DNA from: Fuerstiella sp. | GTDB taxonomy: Bacteria > Planctomycetota > Planctomycetia > Planctomycetales > Planctomycetaceae | DNA: 64,000 nucleotides | Direction of reading: 5' to 3' | NCBI GenBank assembly: GCA_022843805.1 | Contig: JALHMY010000025.1 | Span: forward strand, 35,476 to 99,475 | Shown: positions 28,322 to 36,484 of the stretch, piece by piece | Position numbering within the stretch: the first letter of the stretch is position 1 | Layout of the letters: each line of letters opens with the position of its first letter | Position numbers and translations under genes: made by a program | The notes under the pieces: generated by a model | Seen by the model: only the letters and a program-made list of their open reading frames with translations | Database searches by the model: none | Told to the model about the DNA's origin: nothing

Positions 28322-29875
28322 TCAGGGTCGAATCTGGAATCGAAATTCCCGGTACATTTGAGCAGTCGCCGGCACATCTGATGTCAGAACAATGGTGAGT
28401 TTGTCGTCCAAGGTCTCAATGCGATATCCGAACGGCTTTCCCGTATAAGGATCACGCATCGCGGGAACCGGTGAAAGTACTTCGAGTGACTCCGGCAACT
28501 GACCACCATGAGTCGCGACGTGCATTCTGATCGCCTCAACCGTCATCAGCCGCTGCTGCGTCATCAGCTTGCGAACTTCTGCTTCCTGAGCCTGCAGAAT
28601 TGCCGGAAAGAAGAACGAAGCAATCATCGCCGCACCGGAAGTCCATCGTTCCTCCTGCACCCATTTTCGAAACTTCGTGTCATTGCCTGCAAGAACTGGT
28701 CCACGCATGTCAATCGGCAGCAGGTATGCTCTGACCGCATCATCTGACATGCGACGCAGCTCCCTCGAAGTATCAATGACAACAATCTGCGTGGGCGGCA
28801 TTGTGCTCAGCGTTTCCATCTGAAAACCGGAGTCGAGCAAACGCTGACGAGCCGGTTCCACAAGTCCAATCGTTGCCATAGCCAGAGCCAGAGTGACCTC
28901 CTGACCAGTTGCGCCGGAAAGTTCACTGAGCGGTTCAATCGAATCGACCCATTTCTGTCGCCAGACTTCTTCCGGATAGTTGCCGGTTTCACCTTCGTCA
29001 AGCAGTGGAATGATCCGTCTCAGAAAGTGCATTTCGAACTGGATTGCTTCGCGAATTCTGGACACCGGCCGGGGCAGACTGGCCAGCGCCCAGTACAAAT
29101 TGGGACAGCCGGGCTTCTGTATCGCTCTTTCAACCGTTTCTTCCATCATCGAGGAAATTGCAATCGCCACCAGCTGCTCAATCAGCGTCTCGCCCGTCGC
29201 CACCAGAGCGGACAGGCGGTATCCATCAGAAATCGTCGACACGGCTCCCTCAAAGTCGTTGCGATCTATCTGTTCAATCGCACGCAATCGCAGAAGCCTC
29301 CCGAGGCTTCGAGCTTCCTGAACGTCCGGAAGCAGATAACTATAGAGTTCGATGCCTTTCAGGTTGCGAATGTGATGATCCAGATCAAATGATTCACACA
29401 TGGCCATTTCATGAAGCTCGTTTAAGACACTCGACTGAGTGGCAACGAAACTTCGAACCTGCGTGATATCCAATTCCCCTGTATCGACTGTCGACAGTCG
29501 TTCAAACTGCTTTCGACTTTCTGCTGACTGTCCGAGCAGCAGGGTGATCGCTCGAAAGAAATGCATTTGAGCCGAGCCACTCTTTAGCGTCTGTGGACGT
29601 GGCCAGAACTGATATTTCAGTGCTGGCACAGGTTCCGCCGCGGCCGCCATCACGCGCGGTATTTCTGCTTTCTTTACCAGCTCCTCCTGCTTTCTCGCAG
29701 GATGCATCTGCTGGTCGAGTGTCGTTGTGGACCCTAAACCCCCGTCCGCTGCCGGAACGAACGCAGGAGGCGACGGGTCTGCCGGTGTCCCGGACGACGC
29801 TGATGGATTCTGAGCCAGAGAGCGGGACCCTAGCGTGGCTGCGATCAGAAGAATAAGGGAGTATTTCCTGGACAT
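28322..29875 (-). CDS. Exported hypothetical protein of the sigma-factor operon
   Basis: This 517-aa protein has a signal peptide (MSRKYSLILLIAATLGSRSLAQ), a short Pro/Ser linker, and then a mostly helical body with the signature RSLGRLLRLRAIEQIDRNDFEGAVSTISDGYRL. It has a late motif in which a helix ending ...IRMHVATHGGQLPESLEVL precedes DPYTGKPFGYRIE. The same layout occurs in the protein starting at 33230. The C-terminal DP.TG.P..Y pattern is common in planctomycete exported proteins. I cannot assign a function. It sits 31 bp downstream of the anti-sigma-like gene and 37 bp upstream of the DUF1559 gene, so all appear to be on one transcript. Confidence 0.75.
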   Translation of the reverse strand: MSRKYSLILLIAATLGSRSLAQNPSASSGTPADPSPPAFVPAADGGLGSTTTLDQQMHPARKQEELVKKAEIPRVMAAAAEPVPALKYQFWPRPQTLKSGSAQMHFFRAITLLLGQSAESRKQFERLSTVDTGELDITQVRSFVATQSSVLNELHEMAMCESFDLDHHIRNLKGIELYSYLLPDVQEARSLGRLLRLRAIEQIDRNDFEGAVSTISDGYRLSALVATGETLIEQLVAIAISSMMEETVERAIQKPGCPNLYWALASLPRPVSRIREAIQFEMHFLRRIIPLLDEGETGNYPEEVWRQKWVDSIEPLSELSGATGQEVTLALAMATIGLVEPARQRLLDSGFQMETLSTMPPTQIVVIDTSRELRRMSDDAVRAYLLPIDMRGPVLAGNDTKFRKWVQEERWTSGAAMIASFFFPAILQAQEAEVRKLMTQQRLMTVEAIRMHVATHGGQLPESLEVLSPVPAMRDPYTGKPFGYRIETLDDKLTIVLTSDVPATAQMYREFRFQIRP

Positions 29876-29906
29876 ATTGCACCTTGATCAGATTCAGTTT
29901 CAGATG

Positions 29907-30581
29907 CTAAAGCGACAACTCGTTCAGTAACTCGCGGTTGATGGCTGCGGAACGTGGTGACAACAATTCCGGTTGCTCTGCCCCGGATACCTCCGGTCCC
30001 GGAGTTGCCCCGGTTGAAGGAGATTCATCAATTTCTGCCAGCCAGAGAATGCTGGGCGAAAGAGGCTGGAGTCGAAGTGGAAGGCCGTCGTGTTTTCGCA
30101 TTCGTATGACATGTCGCCCTGACAGCCATTCACCTGGGAACAGAGACCAGATGAATTCACCCGTGACCGTCTGATCGCTATTTGCCAGATCGTAATCCGG
30201 TAATCGTGAAATCGAATGGAGCTCATCGGACATCAATACGTCGGCTGGCGAGTTCGCAGGTGTCAGATCCGGCTCGAACTTCACAACTGGCTGAGCGGGA
30301 TTTAAAGCATCCGTTCGTACTGACCCTGCGGGATCAGGAGCTCGGAGCAGAACAAGCAGAAGTGGCAACATCCCACAGACCACACCACTGCCAAATACCT
30401 TCCAGTGTGCTGACGTCGAAATCCGCCGTGAGATCGGCTGCTTTGCGACCGCTGCCCTCCATCCGGCCTGATACAAAGTGTCTTCAAGCGAGCACACCAC
30501 CTCAGCTGGACGAAAGCCGCTCAGATATGCTTCAACGTCACTTGAATCATCCTCGGTCGAATTCAAATTTTCTTCGTGCAT
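29907..30581 (-). CDS. Putative membrane anti-sigma factor
   Basis: This 224-aa protein has an acidic cytoplasmic N-terminus of about 60 residues (DDSSDVEAYLSGFRPAEVVCSLEDTLYQAGWRAA), one membrane helix (VFGSGVVCGMLPLLLVLL), and an extracytoplasmic tail with no recognisable domain. I see no zinc-binding HxxxCxxC motif, so it is not a classical ZAS anti-sigma factor. It overlaps the ECF sigma gene by 19 bp, the usual sign of a translationally coupled sigma/anti-sigma pair. The assignment rests mainly on this overlap and topology. It could equally be a membrane accessory protein of the regulon. Confidence 0.6.
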   Translation of the reverse strand: MHEENLNSTEDDSSDVEAYLSGFRPAEVVCSLEDTLYQAGWRAAVAKQPISRRISTSAHWKVFGSGVVCGMLPLLLVLLRAPDPAGSVRTDALNPAQPVVKFEPDLTPANSPADVLMSDELHSISRLPDYDLANSDQTVTGEFIWSLFPGEWLSGRHVIRMRKHDGLPLRLQPLSPSILWLAEIDESPSTGATPGPEVSGAEQPELLSPRSAAINRELLNELSL

Positions 30582-31069
30582 GATGTATTTTCCAGATACT
30601 CTCTGAGGGTTCTGAGGGCCAGCTGATATCGGCGATGAACTGCAGACGGCGAGATGTCAAAGGCTTGTGAGATTTGTCGAAACGACAATCCCGCCCAGAT
30701 ATGAGCAACGACGATTTCCCGACTTTCCGGATCCAGATGCTTCAGACTTTCTTCGAGCTGGTCCGCGGCGGCCCGAGTTTCGCTCTCCGGAACCGGATTG
30801 TCGTTCTGAAACCATGGAATTCGCTCCCTGGCGACAATCCGTTCCCTGTGACGCCTGCGATCGTCTCGTCGATGCTGACTGATCGCTTCATTTCGAACAA
30901 CTCGTGCCAGCCACGCCACCGGTTCCTCAGGATTCGGTTCAACGGCAGCCAGTCGCACGAATGCTTCCTGAACGCAGTCTTCAGCAATGTCGCAACGCGT
31001 GCGAGCAAGCAACTGCAGAGCCGCTGCGTGCTTCTTCCACAAACCAGCGATTTCCGATGCTGACAACAC
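30563..31069 (-). CDS. ECF-family RNA polymerase sigma factor
   Basis: This 168-aa protein has sigma region 2 (LWKKHAAALQLLARTRCDIAEDCVQEAFVRLAAVEPNPEEPVAWLARVVRNEAISQHRRDDRRR) and region 4 with its helix-turn-helix (LDPESREIVVAHIWAGLSFRQISQAFDISPSAVHRRYQLALRTLREYL). Regions 1 and 3 are absent, as expected for an ECF factor. The start is probably GTG at 31069. It is the first gene of a four-gene operon with an anti-sigma-like membrane protein and two exported proteins. It would direct polymerase to a small set of envelope-related promoters, probably including its own, but no promoter motif was verified. Confidence 0.93.
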   Translation of the reverse strand: MLSASEIAGLWKKHAAALQLLARTRCDIAEDCVQEAFVRLAAVEPNPEEPVAWLARVVRNEAISQHRRDDRRRHRERIVARERIPWFQNDNPVPESETRAAADQLEESLKHLDPESREIVVAHIWAGLSFRQISQAFDISPSAVHRRYQLALRTLREYLENTSCTKKI

Positions 31070-31182
31070 CAGGCTTGTACTTTCTTCAACGAATCAGCCC
31101 GGAAACTGCGACAGGTGACACGACAGACTGATGACGTCGCCAGTTTGCGATTGTCCCGCAAAAAAAGTAAAAGGGCAACGGC

Positions 31183-31254
31183 GTCGCGGAGCGACGATTG
31201 AATCATTTCGGAACCGGGCATCACCCGGCGTCCCGTCAATTGTCGCTCCGCGAC
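31183..31254. repeat. Inverted repeat with 19-bp arms
   Basis: GTCGCGGAGCGACGATTGA (31183-31201) and TCAATTGTCGCTCCGCGAC (31236-31254) are reverse complements with one mismatch. It lies upstream of the sigma gene, among other TCGCGGAGCG/CGCTCCGCGA motifs (to about 31330). The CTCCGC core recurs at 57-134 and in the palindromes near 63 kb, which points to a genome-wide family. Confidence 0.75.
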
Positions 31255-31372
31255 AAGGTGAATTCCGGGCATTCAGTCCCGGCCTTGAAAGGCCGGGCTA
31301 CCATCAAATGCCGCTCCGCGGCAAATCGCAAATTTGATTAGGAACCAACGGGTATGGCCGCATCCCCGGCGC

Positions 31373-31445
31373 ACGGACCGAATGTTACCCTCCTCGCGGA
31401 GCGCGGTTTGATGGCCGCCGCGGGGCTCAACCCCCGGAAAACTGT
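31373..31445. repeat. Dispersed repeat, copy 1
   Basis: This 73-bp stretch, starting ACGGACCGAATG and containing CCTCCTCGCGG, GGTTTGA and GAAAAACTGYC, is about 75% similar by eye to 63391-63464. It overlaps the 3' end of the small reverse-strand ORF at 31427. Confidence 0.6.
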
Positions 31446-31609
31446 CGGAGTCCGGCGAGCCGTTGATGCCGCTCTGCGATTTTGGCCTCAAACGTCTGAA
31501 AATCGGTCGCAGCCATCTGTTCGCAGTGTTCGAAGGACTTCACAAGCTCATCGATCTGCTTCTGTACTATACTCGCTTCGGCTTCCAGCCGCTGATATTC
31601 TGTGTTCAT
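31427..31609 (-). CDS. Possible 60-aa coiled-coil protein
   Basis: The frame encodes a short, highly charged helical protein (YQRLEAEASIVQKQIDELVK... and TFEAKIAERHQRLAGLRQF) that reads like a genuine small coiled coil, with codon use similar to neighbours. Its last few residues (RQFSGG) are encoded by the dispersed repeat. It has no recognisable family. It could be the remainder of a longer gene truncated by the repeat, or a real small protein; I favour the latter only weakly. Confidence 0.4.
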   Translation of the reverse strand: MNTEYQRLEAEASIVQKQIDELVKSFEHCEQMAATDFQTFEAKIAERHQRLAGLRQFSGG

Positions 31610-31755
31610 CTCTGAACCGCTCCCTGAAAAAAGATTGTTGCTATCGCCTTTTTACAGCGATTCAGTGATGCTGGCTCGGATCAGATTCATTCGGAAAATT
31701 CCCCGACAGATCGCGAATTCGCCCACCCTTATCAGTTTTGCCGCGAGACGCAGTC

Positions 31756-33153
31756 ATGGATGCACTCAGAGTTAAGTCATTTTTTTCCTTTAGCAGAAAT
31801 GCCCTCTCGGCTTTACTGGTTACAGCGAAGCCCCTTCGCATCGGTGTTCTGGCAGTACGTCTGGTGCTAATCTGCGGAGCGTTTACTGCTACGATGCTGG
31901 GCGATGAACAGGAGCTGACAACACAGTCAGCTATTCCAACCTGCGAAGAGCTATTCCTAAAAACTGAGCGGTTGGTTCGTGAACTCGCGAACGTCAGAGT
32001 GGTGGCAGCAGATCGCTCTACGAGCTTCGCTGCACCTGGCGTGACAACAGAAACATTAATACGCTGGCATAACATGTTTCTCAAGGTACATGAGGCCCAG
32101 TGTAGAATAGTTGCGTCACGACAGAATCGAAGTGATTGGTGGCTGGCGGAGGATTCGTCGCAAGTCCCGCTCACCGACAAGACCGTCGGCGAAATGGACG
32201 GATGGATACATTGTTTCCGTCCACATGGCGACTTCTTGCATGCAGAAGTGGGGCGCGTTCCATCATCAGAAAAACTACCCTATTCGGTACTATATGCTGC
32301 CTATTCTTCGCCGAGGGCGTTTGGAACATTCTGTCTTCCGTTTCTTTCGGTGGGACGAATGTGGAATAATCCCGGGCTGAAGGAACAGGAGAGGCGTTTG
32401 TTGGCAGATTCGTTGATGGCAACAGACTACAGAACGTGGAGAGTCCCCACACGTGACTCCTCATTGGGAAGGCCGTTACTACGAGTAATTGTGCCTAATC
32501 CTGTTCATAAACCGATTCAAGGTGTGTTGAAGAACCACAGCGGCAGCATAACGGCTGAGATTGTGTGGTATGCCTGGTTCTCTGATGACGAGCACAATTT
32601 TTTGCTCCGAGTAGAAGATGGAGTACATCACACATACAACGGTATGGAGGTACCCTTTCTCTTTAAGGGAATGGGACGCCACGGTGTCGTTTTCACCGCC
32701 GATGAATATACAGATCACGGCGACGGTCTGTTCTATCCGAATTCCGGGACCGAGACGATTTTTAGCGCAACAACTGGGCATCAGGCTGATGCGGATGAAA
32801 TCGTAGCTGACTTTTTGAAAGCAGGCTCACATTCTGTTGATCTTGACTATTTTCCATTGACAACTCGCGAATGGAGAATCACAGAGCTGGAGCGGCTTCC
32901 TGATGACACCAATGTATGGATTGATCCACCAGCCGGTGCGTATCTCAACCGAGTCGATTTGGGCTCGGTGCAGATCGTTGGAAAAAGTGCAGAAGAGTCA
33001 GCGGCGATTTTGAAGAGCGGCGGCCGTATAGACGAGTCAGGTCTCGGTCAGGTAGTTCGGCATAGTCGTTCCAGATTGCTATTTGTCACCTTTAACGTCT
33101 TTGTGTTGATAGTATTTGCTGTTCTTGTTGCACGGAAACAACGATCACGTTAG
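31756..33153 (+). CDS. Hypothetical membrane protein
   Basis: This protein is about 465 aa from the ATG at 31756; a TTG at 31738 would add six residues. It has a hydrophobic N-terminus (IGVLAVRLVLICGAFTATML) and a clear C-terminal membrane helix (LLFVTFNVFVLIVFAVLVARKQRSR). The large central domain, probably outside the cytoplasm, has no motif I recognise. A hydrophobic helix at each end suggests a protein anchored from both termini. The stop is 76 bp before the start of the zinc-ribbon gene that follows in the same direction. By eye the sequence is more A+T-rich than the adjacent sigma operon. Confidence 0.65.
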   Translation: MDALRVKSFFSFSRNALSALLVTAKPLRIGVLAVRLVLICGAFTATMLGDEQELTTQSAIPTCEELFLKTERLVRELANVRVVAADRSTSFAAPGVTTETLIRWHNMFLKVHEAQCRIVASRQNRSDWWLAEDSSQVPLTDKTVGEMDGWIHCFRPHGDFLHAEVGRVPSSEKLPYSVLYAAYSSPRAFGTFCLPFLSVGRMWNNPGLKEQERRLLADSLMATDYRTWRVPTRDSSLGRPLLRVIVPNPVHKPIQGVLKNHSGSITAEIVWYAWFSDDEHNFLLRVEDGVHHTYNGMEVPFLFKGMGRHGVVFTADEYTDHGDGLFYPNSGTETIFSATTGHQADADEIVADFLKAGSHSVDLDYFPLTTREWRITELERLPDDTNVWIDPPAGAYLNRVDLGSVQIVGKSAEESAAILKSGGRIDESGLGQVVRHSRSRLLFVTFNVFVLIVFAVLVARKQRSR

Positions 33154-33229
33154 GGCTCGCTCAACGATAACTTATCGATTTTCAGCTCAATTGCCCTGCC
33201 CCGGTGCTTCTGCAGTGACTGAATCCCCC

Positions 33230-34618
33230 ATGCGTGACTCAACCTGTCAGAAATGCGGCCGGCCGCTTCGAGAGGAGCGTGATGTTTGCGACTACTGCCG
33301 AAAGACGCAGCAGCGTAAAAAATTGTACTGCGCCGTGACGGGCCTGTTTGTGTTGCTGCTGGTGGGGGCACCGTTTGCCTGGCGCGAATGGCAGCTGGTG
33401 GGACTGCCAGATGTCGGGCCGCCGTTTGATCTGCAGAAGTATGGCACGGTTGATGTGCCGTACGAGCAAAACGCATTTTCTCTCTACGCGTTTGTGCCGT
33501 CAATGCTGAATGGTCCATCGGACCGTTTCGAAGAAGTACTGCAGAATGGTTGGTCTGAGGTCACGCCAGAACTCAAAGCCTGGCTGGCAGCGAATGATAA
33601 CAACCTGCAACTGTTGAAGGACGGTTCGGACAGGCCGTTGTCAGTGCTCGGGCAGCCAAATGAACAGTCGTTTCGCACTTTCGTCAACGTGACGACACAT
33701 CGGTCGCTCTCAAGACTTGCGCGACTGAAAGCGATACAACTGCAGCATGAGGGACAAGTCAGGCAGGCATGGGAATGGTGCCGGATTGCATTTCGTCACA
33801 GTCGGCATGTCGGACGACTGGATGCCTCAATCAACAGGTCTGTTGGTGCGGCGCTGCACTCGAATGCCTGCGAGGCGGTTGTCAAATGGGCCGGCGATTC
33901 CAGCGTGGATGCGAAATTGCGACGTGAGGCACTGAGGGACGTCATCAACGATTACAAAATGACTGAACCGATCTCGACAAACCTGCGCAGTTCGTATTTT
34001 GAAACACTTCACAACATCAATGACAACCTGCCGTTCCGTCAGAAAGATCCGGAAACGGCGGTGCAGTTTCATCCTTCCGTTCTGTATCTGAATCATGAAC
34101 CCGCTGTGGGTGCCCGTCTCATCAATCTGGTGTATGCGAACTGGCTGAGTGAAGCGGATGTGCCGTTATACGAACAGTCTGAACGCCAGGGCGGGTTTCT
34201 TCGCCTGTTTGAGTCATATGACAACAACGGGATTAGTCCACAGGAACTTGAACAGCGAGTAAAGAATTCAGTCGTCGCATTCGCGGAACTGCCGAATCCT
34301 GGCGTCATCGATTCTGTTCACCGCGAGCAGGCCAGGCAGGCTCGGCTGGAGGTTGTTCTGGCAGCCCTGCTGTTTCATTGTGAACATGCGCGTTTTCCGG
34401 ATTCACCGCAGGAGTTCCTGGGTGGATATCTGAGCGAGTGGCCCTTCGACCCTGAATGCCGAGTGAAAACGCCCGTGGGATATCGGCTCAATCACGAGAC
34501 CGGAAATGTGGTCGTGTGGACGGCCGGATACAATCATATCGATGATGGAGGCAACATTCTCGGGCATCCACGGGACGATGATTTTGATCAGGGGATAGTG
34601 ATTGAGCCGCCGAAGTAG
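33230..34618 (+). CDS. Zinc-ribbon membrane protein related to the sigma-operon protein
   Basis: The ATG at 33230 is preferred over the upstream starts because it opens directly on a four-cysteine zinc ribbon (CQKCGRPLREERDVCDYC). The protein is about 462 aa. One membrane helix follows (LYCAVTGLFVLLLVGAPFAW), and then a large helical extracytoplasmic body. That body shares the layout of the 517-aa protein of the sigma operon: HRSLSRLARLKAIQLQ against RSLGRLLRLRAIEQID, and a late helix-FPDSPQEFL...DP...GYRL region against LPESLEVL...DPYTGKPFGYRIE. I therefore call them distant paralogues. The function is unknown; a signal-linked envelope role is possible. Confidence 0.65.
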   Translation: MRDSTCQKCGRPLREERDVCDYCRKTQQRKKLYCAVTGLFVLLLVGAPFAWREWQLVGLPDVGPPFDLQKYGTVDVPYEQNAFSLYAFVPSMLNGPSDRFEEVLQNGWSEVTPELKAWLAANDNNLQLLKDGSDRPLSVLGQPNEQSFRTFVNVTTHRSLSRLARLKAIQLQHEGQVRQAWEWCRIAFRHSRHVGRLDASINRSVGAALHSNACEAVVKWAGDSSVDAKLRREALRDVINDYKMTEPISTNLRSSYFETLHNINDNLPFRQKDPETAVQFHPSVLYLNHEPAVGARLINLVYANWLSEADVPLYEQSERQGGFLRLFESYDNNGISPQELEQRVKNSVVAFAELPNPGVIDSVHREQARQARLEVVLAALLFHCEHARFPDSPQEFLGGYLSEWPFDPECRVKTPVGYRLNHETGNVVVWTAGYNHIDDGGNILGHPRDDDFDQGIVIEPPK

Positions 34619-34786
34619 CCGTATACGGACGGTATGCGTAAAGTACGCAGGAAAGTGATTCCCGCCCGTCGATTCACGGCCGTACGCAGCCATTGTATGA
34701 CCGCGTGCCCAGTGGGCTGCTTTACGATTTGTATACCGGACCGTGTCGCATACCAGCCGATTCGATCTTCGAGGGATACTTGAAGT

Positions 34787-35608
34787 ATGAGTAACACGAG
34801 ATGTTTCTTTGCTCTGCTTGTGCCAGTCATACTGTTTGGTTGTGATTTCAAGACAAGCAGTCCGGAAGCTGCGTCACAAGACGAAGCGTGGGCTAAGTTA
34901 CGTGAGGCGGAGGATCGATTACTTGAACCCCATCGCTTGCTAATTCAAAAAGTCGAAGCAGTCGGTGGTACGATGAACGTGTTGTGGGGAGAAAACGCTT
35001 CCGAAGAACCATCGTTTGTTATTAACCTGCATAACAGCAACGCATTGGACTCGACATTGGAGGGCCTCATTCATGATGAGCGTCCGTTGCATTTACTCCT
35101 TTCGAATACGGAAGTCACTGATGCGGGAATGTTTCATCTTGAGCAAAACAGAGGAATTGTTTGGTTGTCGCTCTACGGCACCAGTGTTGGTGACGCTTGT
35201 TTAAAAAGCATTATTAAGCTCCCTTCCTTAAAATCCCTGAACCTGGGCAATACTGGGGTCACAGATCGCGGTCTGGAGTTGCTCAGCCAACTTGAAGGAC
35301 TGGAGGAACTGCGTCTCTCCGAAAATCCTATCAGTGATGTGGGGATACACGCCTTGTCAGGGTTTCCCAAACTGCGAGTTCTGACACTGAAAGAGGCGTT
35401 GATCACCGATGCAGCTTGCGAGATATTAAAGAACTGTGAGAACATAGAGATCCTTAATTTAGACGGAACCAAAGTTTCTGATGTCGGAATTGAAATGCTT
35501 TCGAAATGCCAAAAGTTGAAAACGATTTGGGCTCGACATACCAAATGCACTCCTGACGGAGTTCGACAGCTGAAGAAGTCGATCCCGAATTGTGAAGTGA
35601 ATCTTTAG
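34787..35608 (+). CDS. Leucine-rich-repeat lipoprotein
   Basis: This 273-aa protein has a lipoprotein signal peptide (FFALLVPVILFGC), with the cysteine at residue 19 available for lipidation. After a short Ser/Ala linker it continues with about seven leucine-rich repeats of the bacterial ribonuclease-inhibitor-like type (LKSLNLGNTGVTDRGLELLSQL, LEELRLSENPISDVGIHALSG and similar). LRR domains are protein-binding solenoids. This one is likely at the outer membrane or in the periplasm, with an unknown partner. It is a separate gene 168 bp after the zinc-ribbon gene. Confidence 0.8.
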   Translation: MSNTRCFFALLVPVILFGCDFKTSSPEAASQDEAWAKLREAEDRLLEPHRLLIQKVEAVGGTMNVLWGENASEEPSFVINLHNSNALDSTLEGLIHDERPLHLLLSNTEVTDAGMFHLEQNRGIVWLSLYGTSVGDACLKSIIKLPSLKSLNLGNTGVTDRGLELLSQLEGLEELRLSENPISDVGIHALSGFPKLRVLTLKEALITDAACEILKNCENIEILNLDGTKVSDVGIEMLSKCQKLKTIWARHTKCTPDGVRQLKKSIPNCEVNL

Positions 35609-36484
35609 CTCGTGCGAACCCGTAAATGGGTTTGAGAGAACAACAGTGCCATGGCTCCGGGTGAGGAAAATTGGTCAGGTCTGATACTTTGGTCGTCCCA
35701 TTGGTTGGATTGTGGATTCAAGCCCAGGACGTACGGTACCGCTCCTGATCCATTGAGCGTCACCAAACGGGAGTCCACGTTTTACGCTTTTCACTAACGA
35801 TTCCCACTCGGCGCCTTACTCGACTTTGTTCACTCACGAATGCGTGGGTCAACCTTCTTTCCGGACGACCTCGTCGCGTGAACGAACGGAACGAACGCCA
35901 GGAATCACGCTGGCTTGTGGTTTTGGCGACGCCTGATTCGCTGGAAGAAATGTTCCGGCGGCCCGGTCTGACGCGAGTACTGCTGAGCCGTCTGAACGAG
36001 CATGGAACTTGCCTGCGGAACGCGGACGTTCGAAGGAACTCCGCCTGGCGCAAAGGCGAGGTGAACCCACGAGGCAAGCTCGTGGGCGATTGAGTCGCGT
36101 TACCCCGGCCCCCACGAGTTCACCTCGTGGGCTTGCCGGGCCTTTGCGCCAGGGCTTGCCTGCGGAACGAGGACGTTCGAAGGGAGCTCCGGCGCCTGGC
36201 GCAGAGGCGAGATGAACCCACGAGGCAAGCTCGTGGGCGATTGAGTCGCGTTACCCCGGCCCCCACGAGTTCACCTCGTGGGCTTGCCGGGCCTTTGCGC
36301 CAGGGCTTGCCTGCGGAACGCGGACGTTCAAAGGGAGCTCCGCCTGGCGCAGAGGCGAGATGAACCCACGAGGCAAGCTCGTGGGCGTTTGAGTGCATCG
36401 ACGCCCGTCATTACCGGACGGCTTGCGCCGTTCGGCTAATACCGCCTCTTATTTCTGAGCGAGTCCTTATCGAAGGTCCGAAAA
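35609..36484. other. Intergenic region dominated by repeats
   Basis: From the LRR gene to gltD there is no convincing gene. After about 400 bp of unremarkable sequence comes the palindromic tandem array at 36008-36387. A further hairpin CCGGACGGC (36414-36422), loop TTGC, GCCGTTCGG (36427-36435) lies about 50 bp beyond the gltD stop and could terminate the minus-strand glt transcript. Confidence 0.55.
36008..36387. repeat. Tandem array of ~150-bp palindromic units
   Basis: Units start with CTTGCCTGCGGAACG at 36008, 36155 and 36306, giving periods of 147 and 151 bp. The third copy is incomplete. Each unit contains two hairpins, CCCACGAG...CTCGTGGG and CCCACGAG...CTCGTGGG in the second orientation, joined by ATTGAGTCGCGTTACC, and the motif GGCCTTTGCGCCAGGG. 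The units differ by a few substitutions and small indels. Open frames through this array are repeat artefacts. The function is unknown. Confidence 0.85.

Noticed and set aside
36120..36398. Open frames through the 150-bp tandem array
   Set aside because: Both strands are open only because the repeats lack stops; the predicted proteins repeat with the DNA units and lack any domain.
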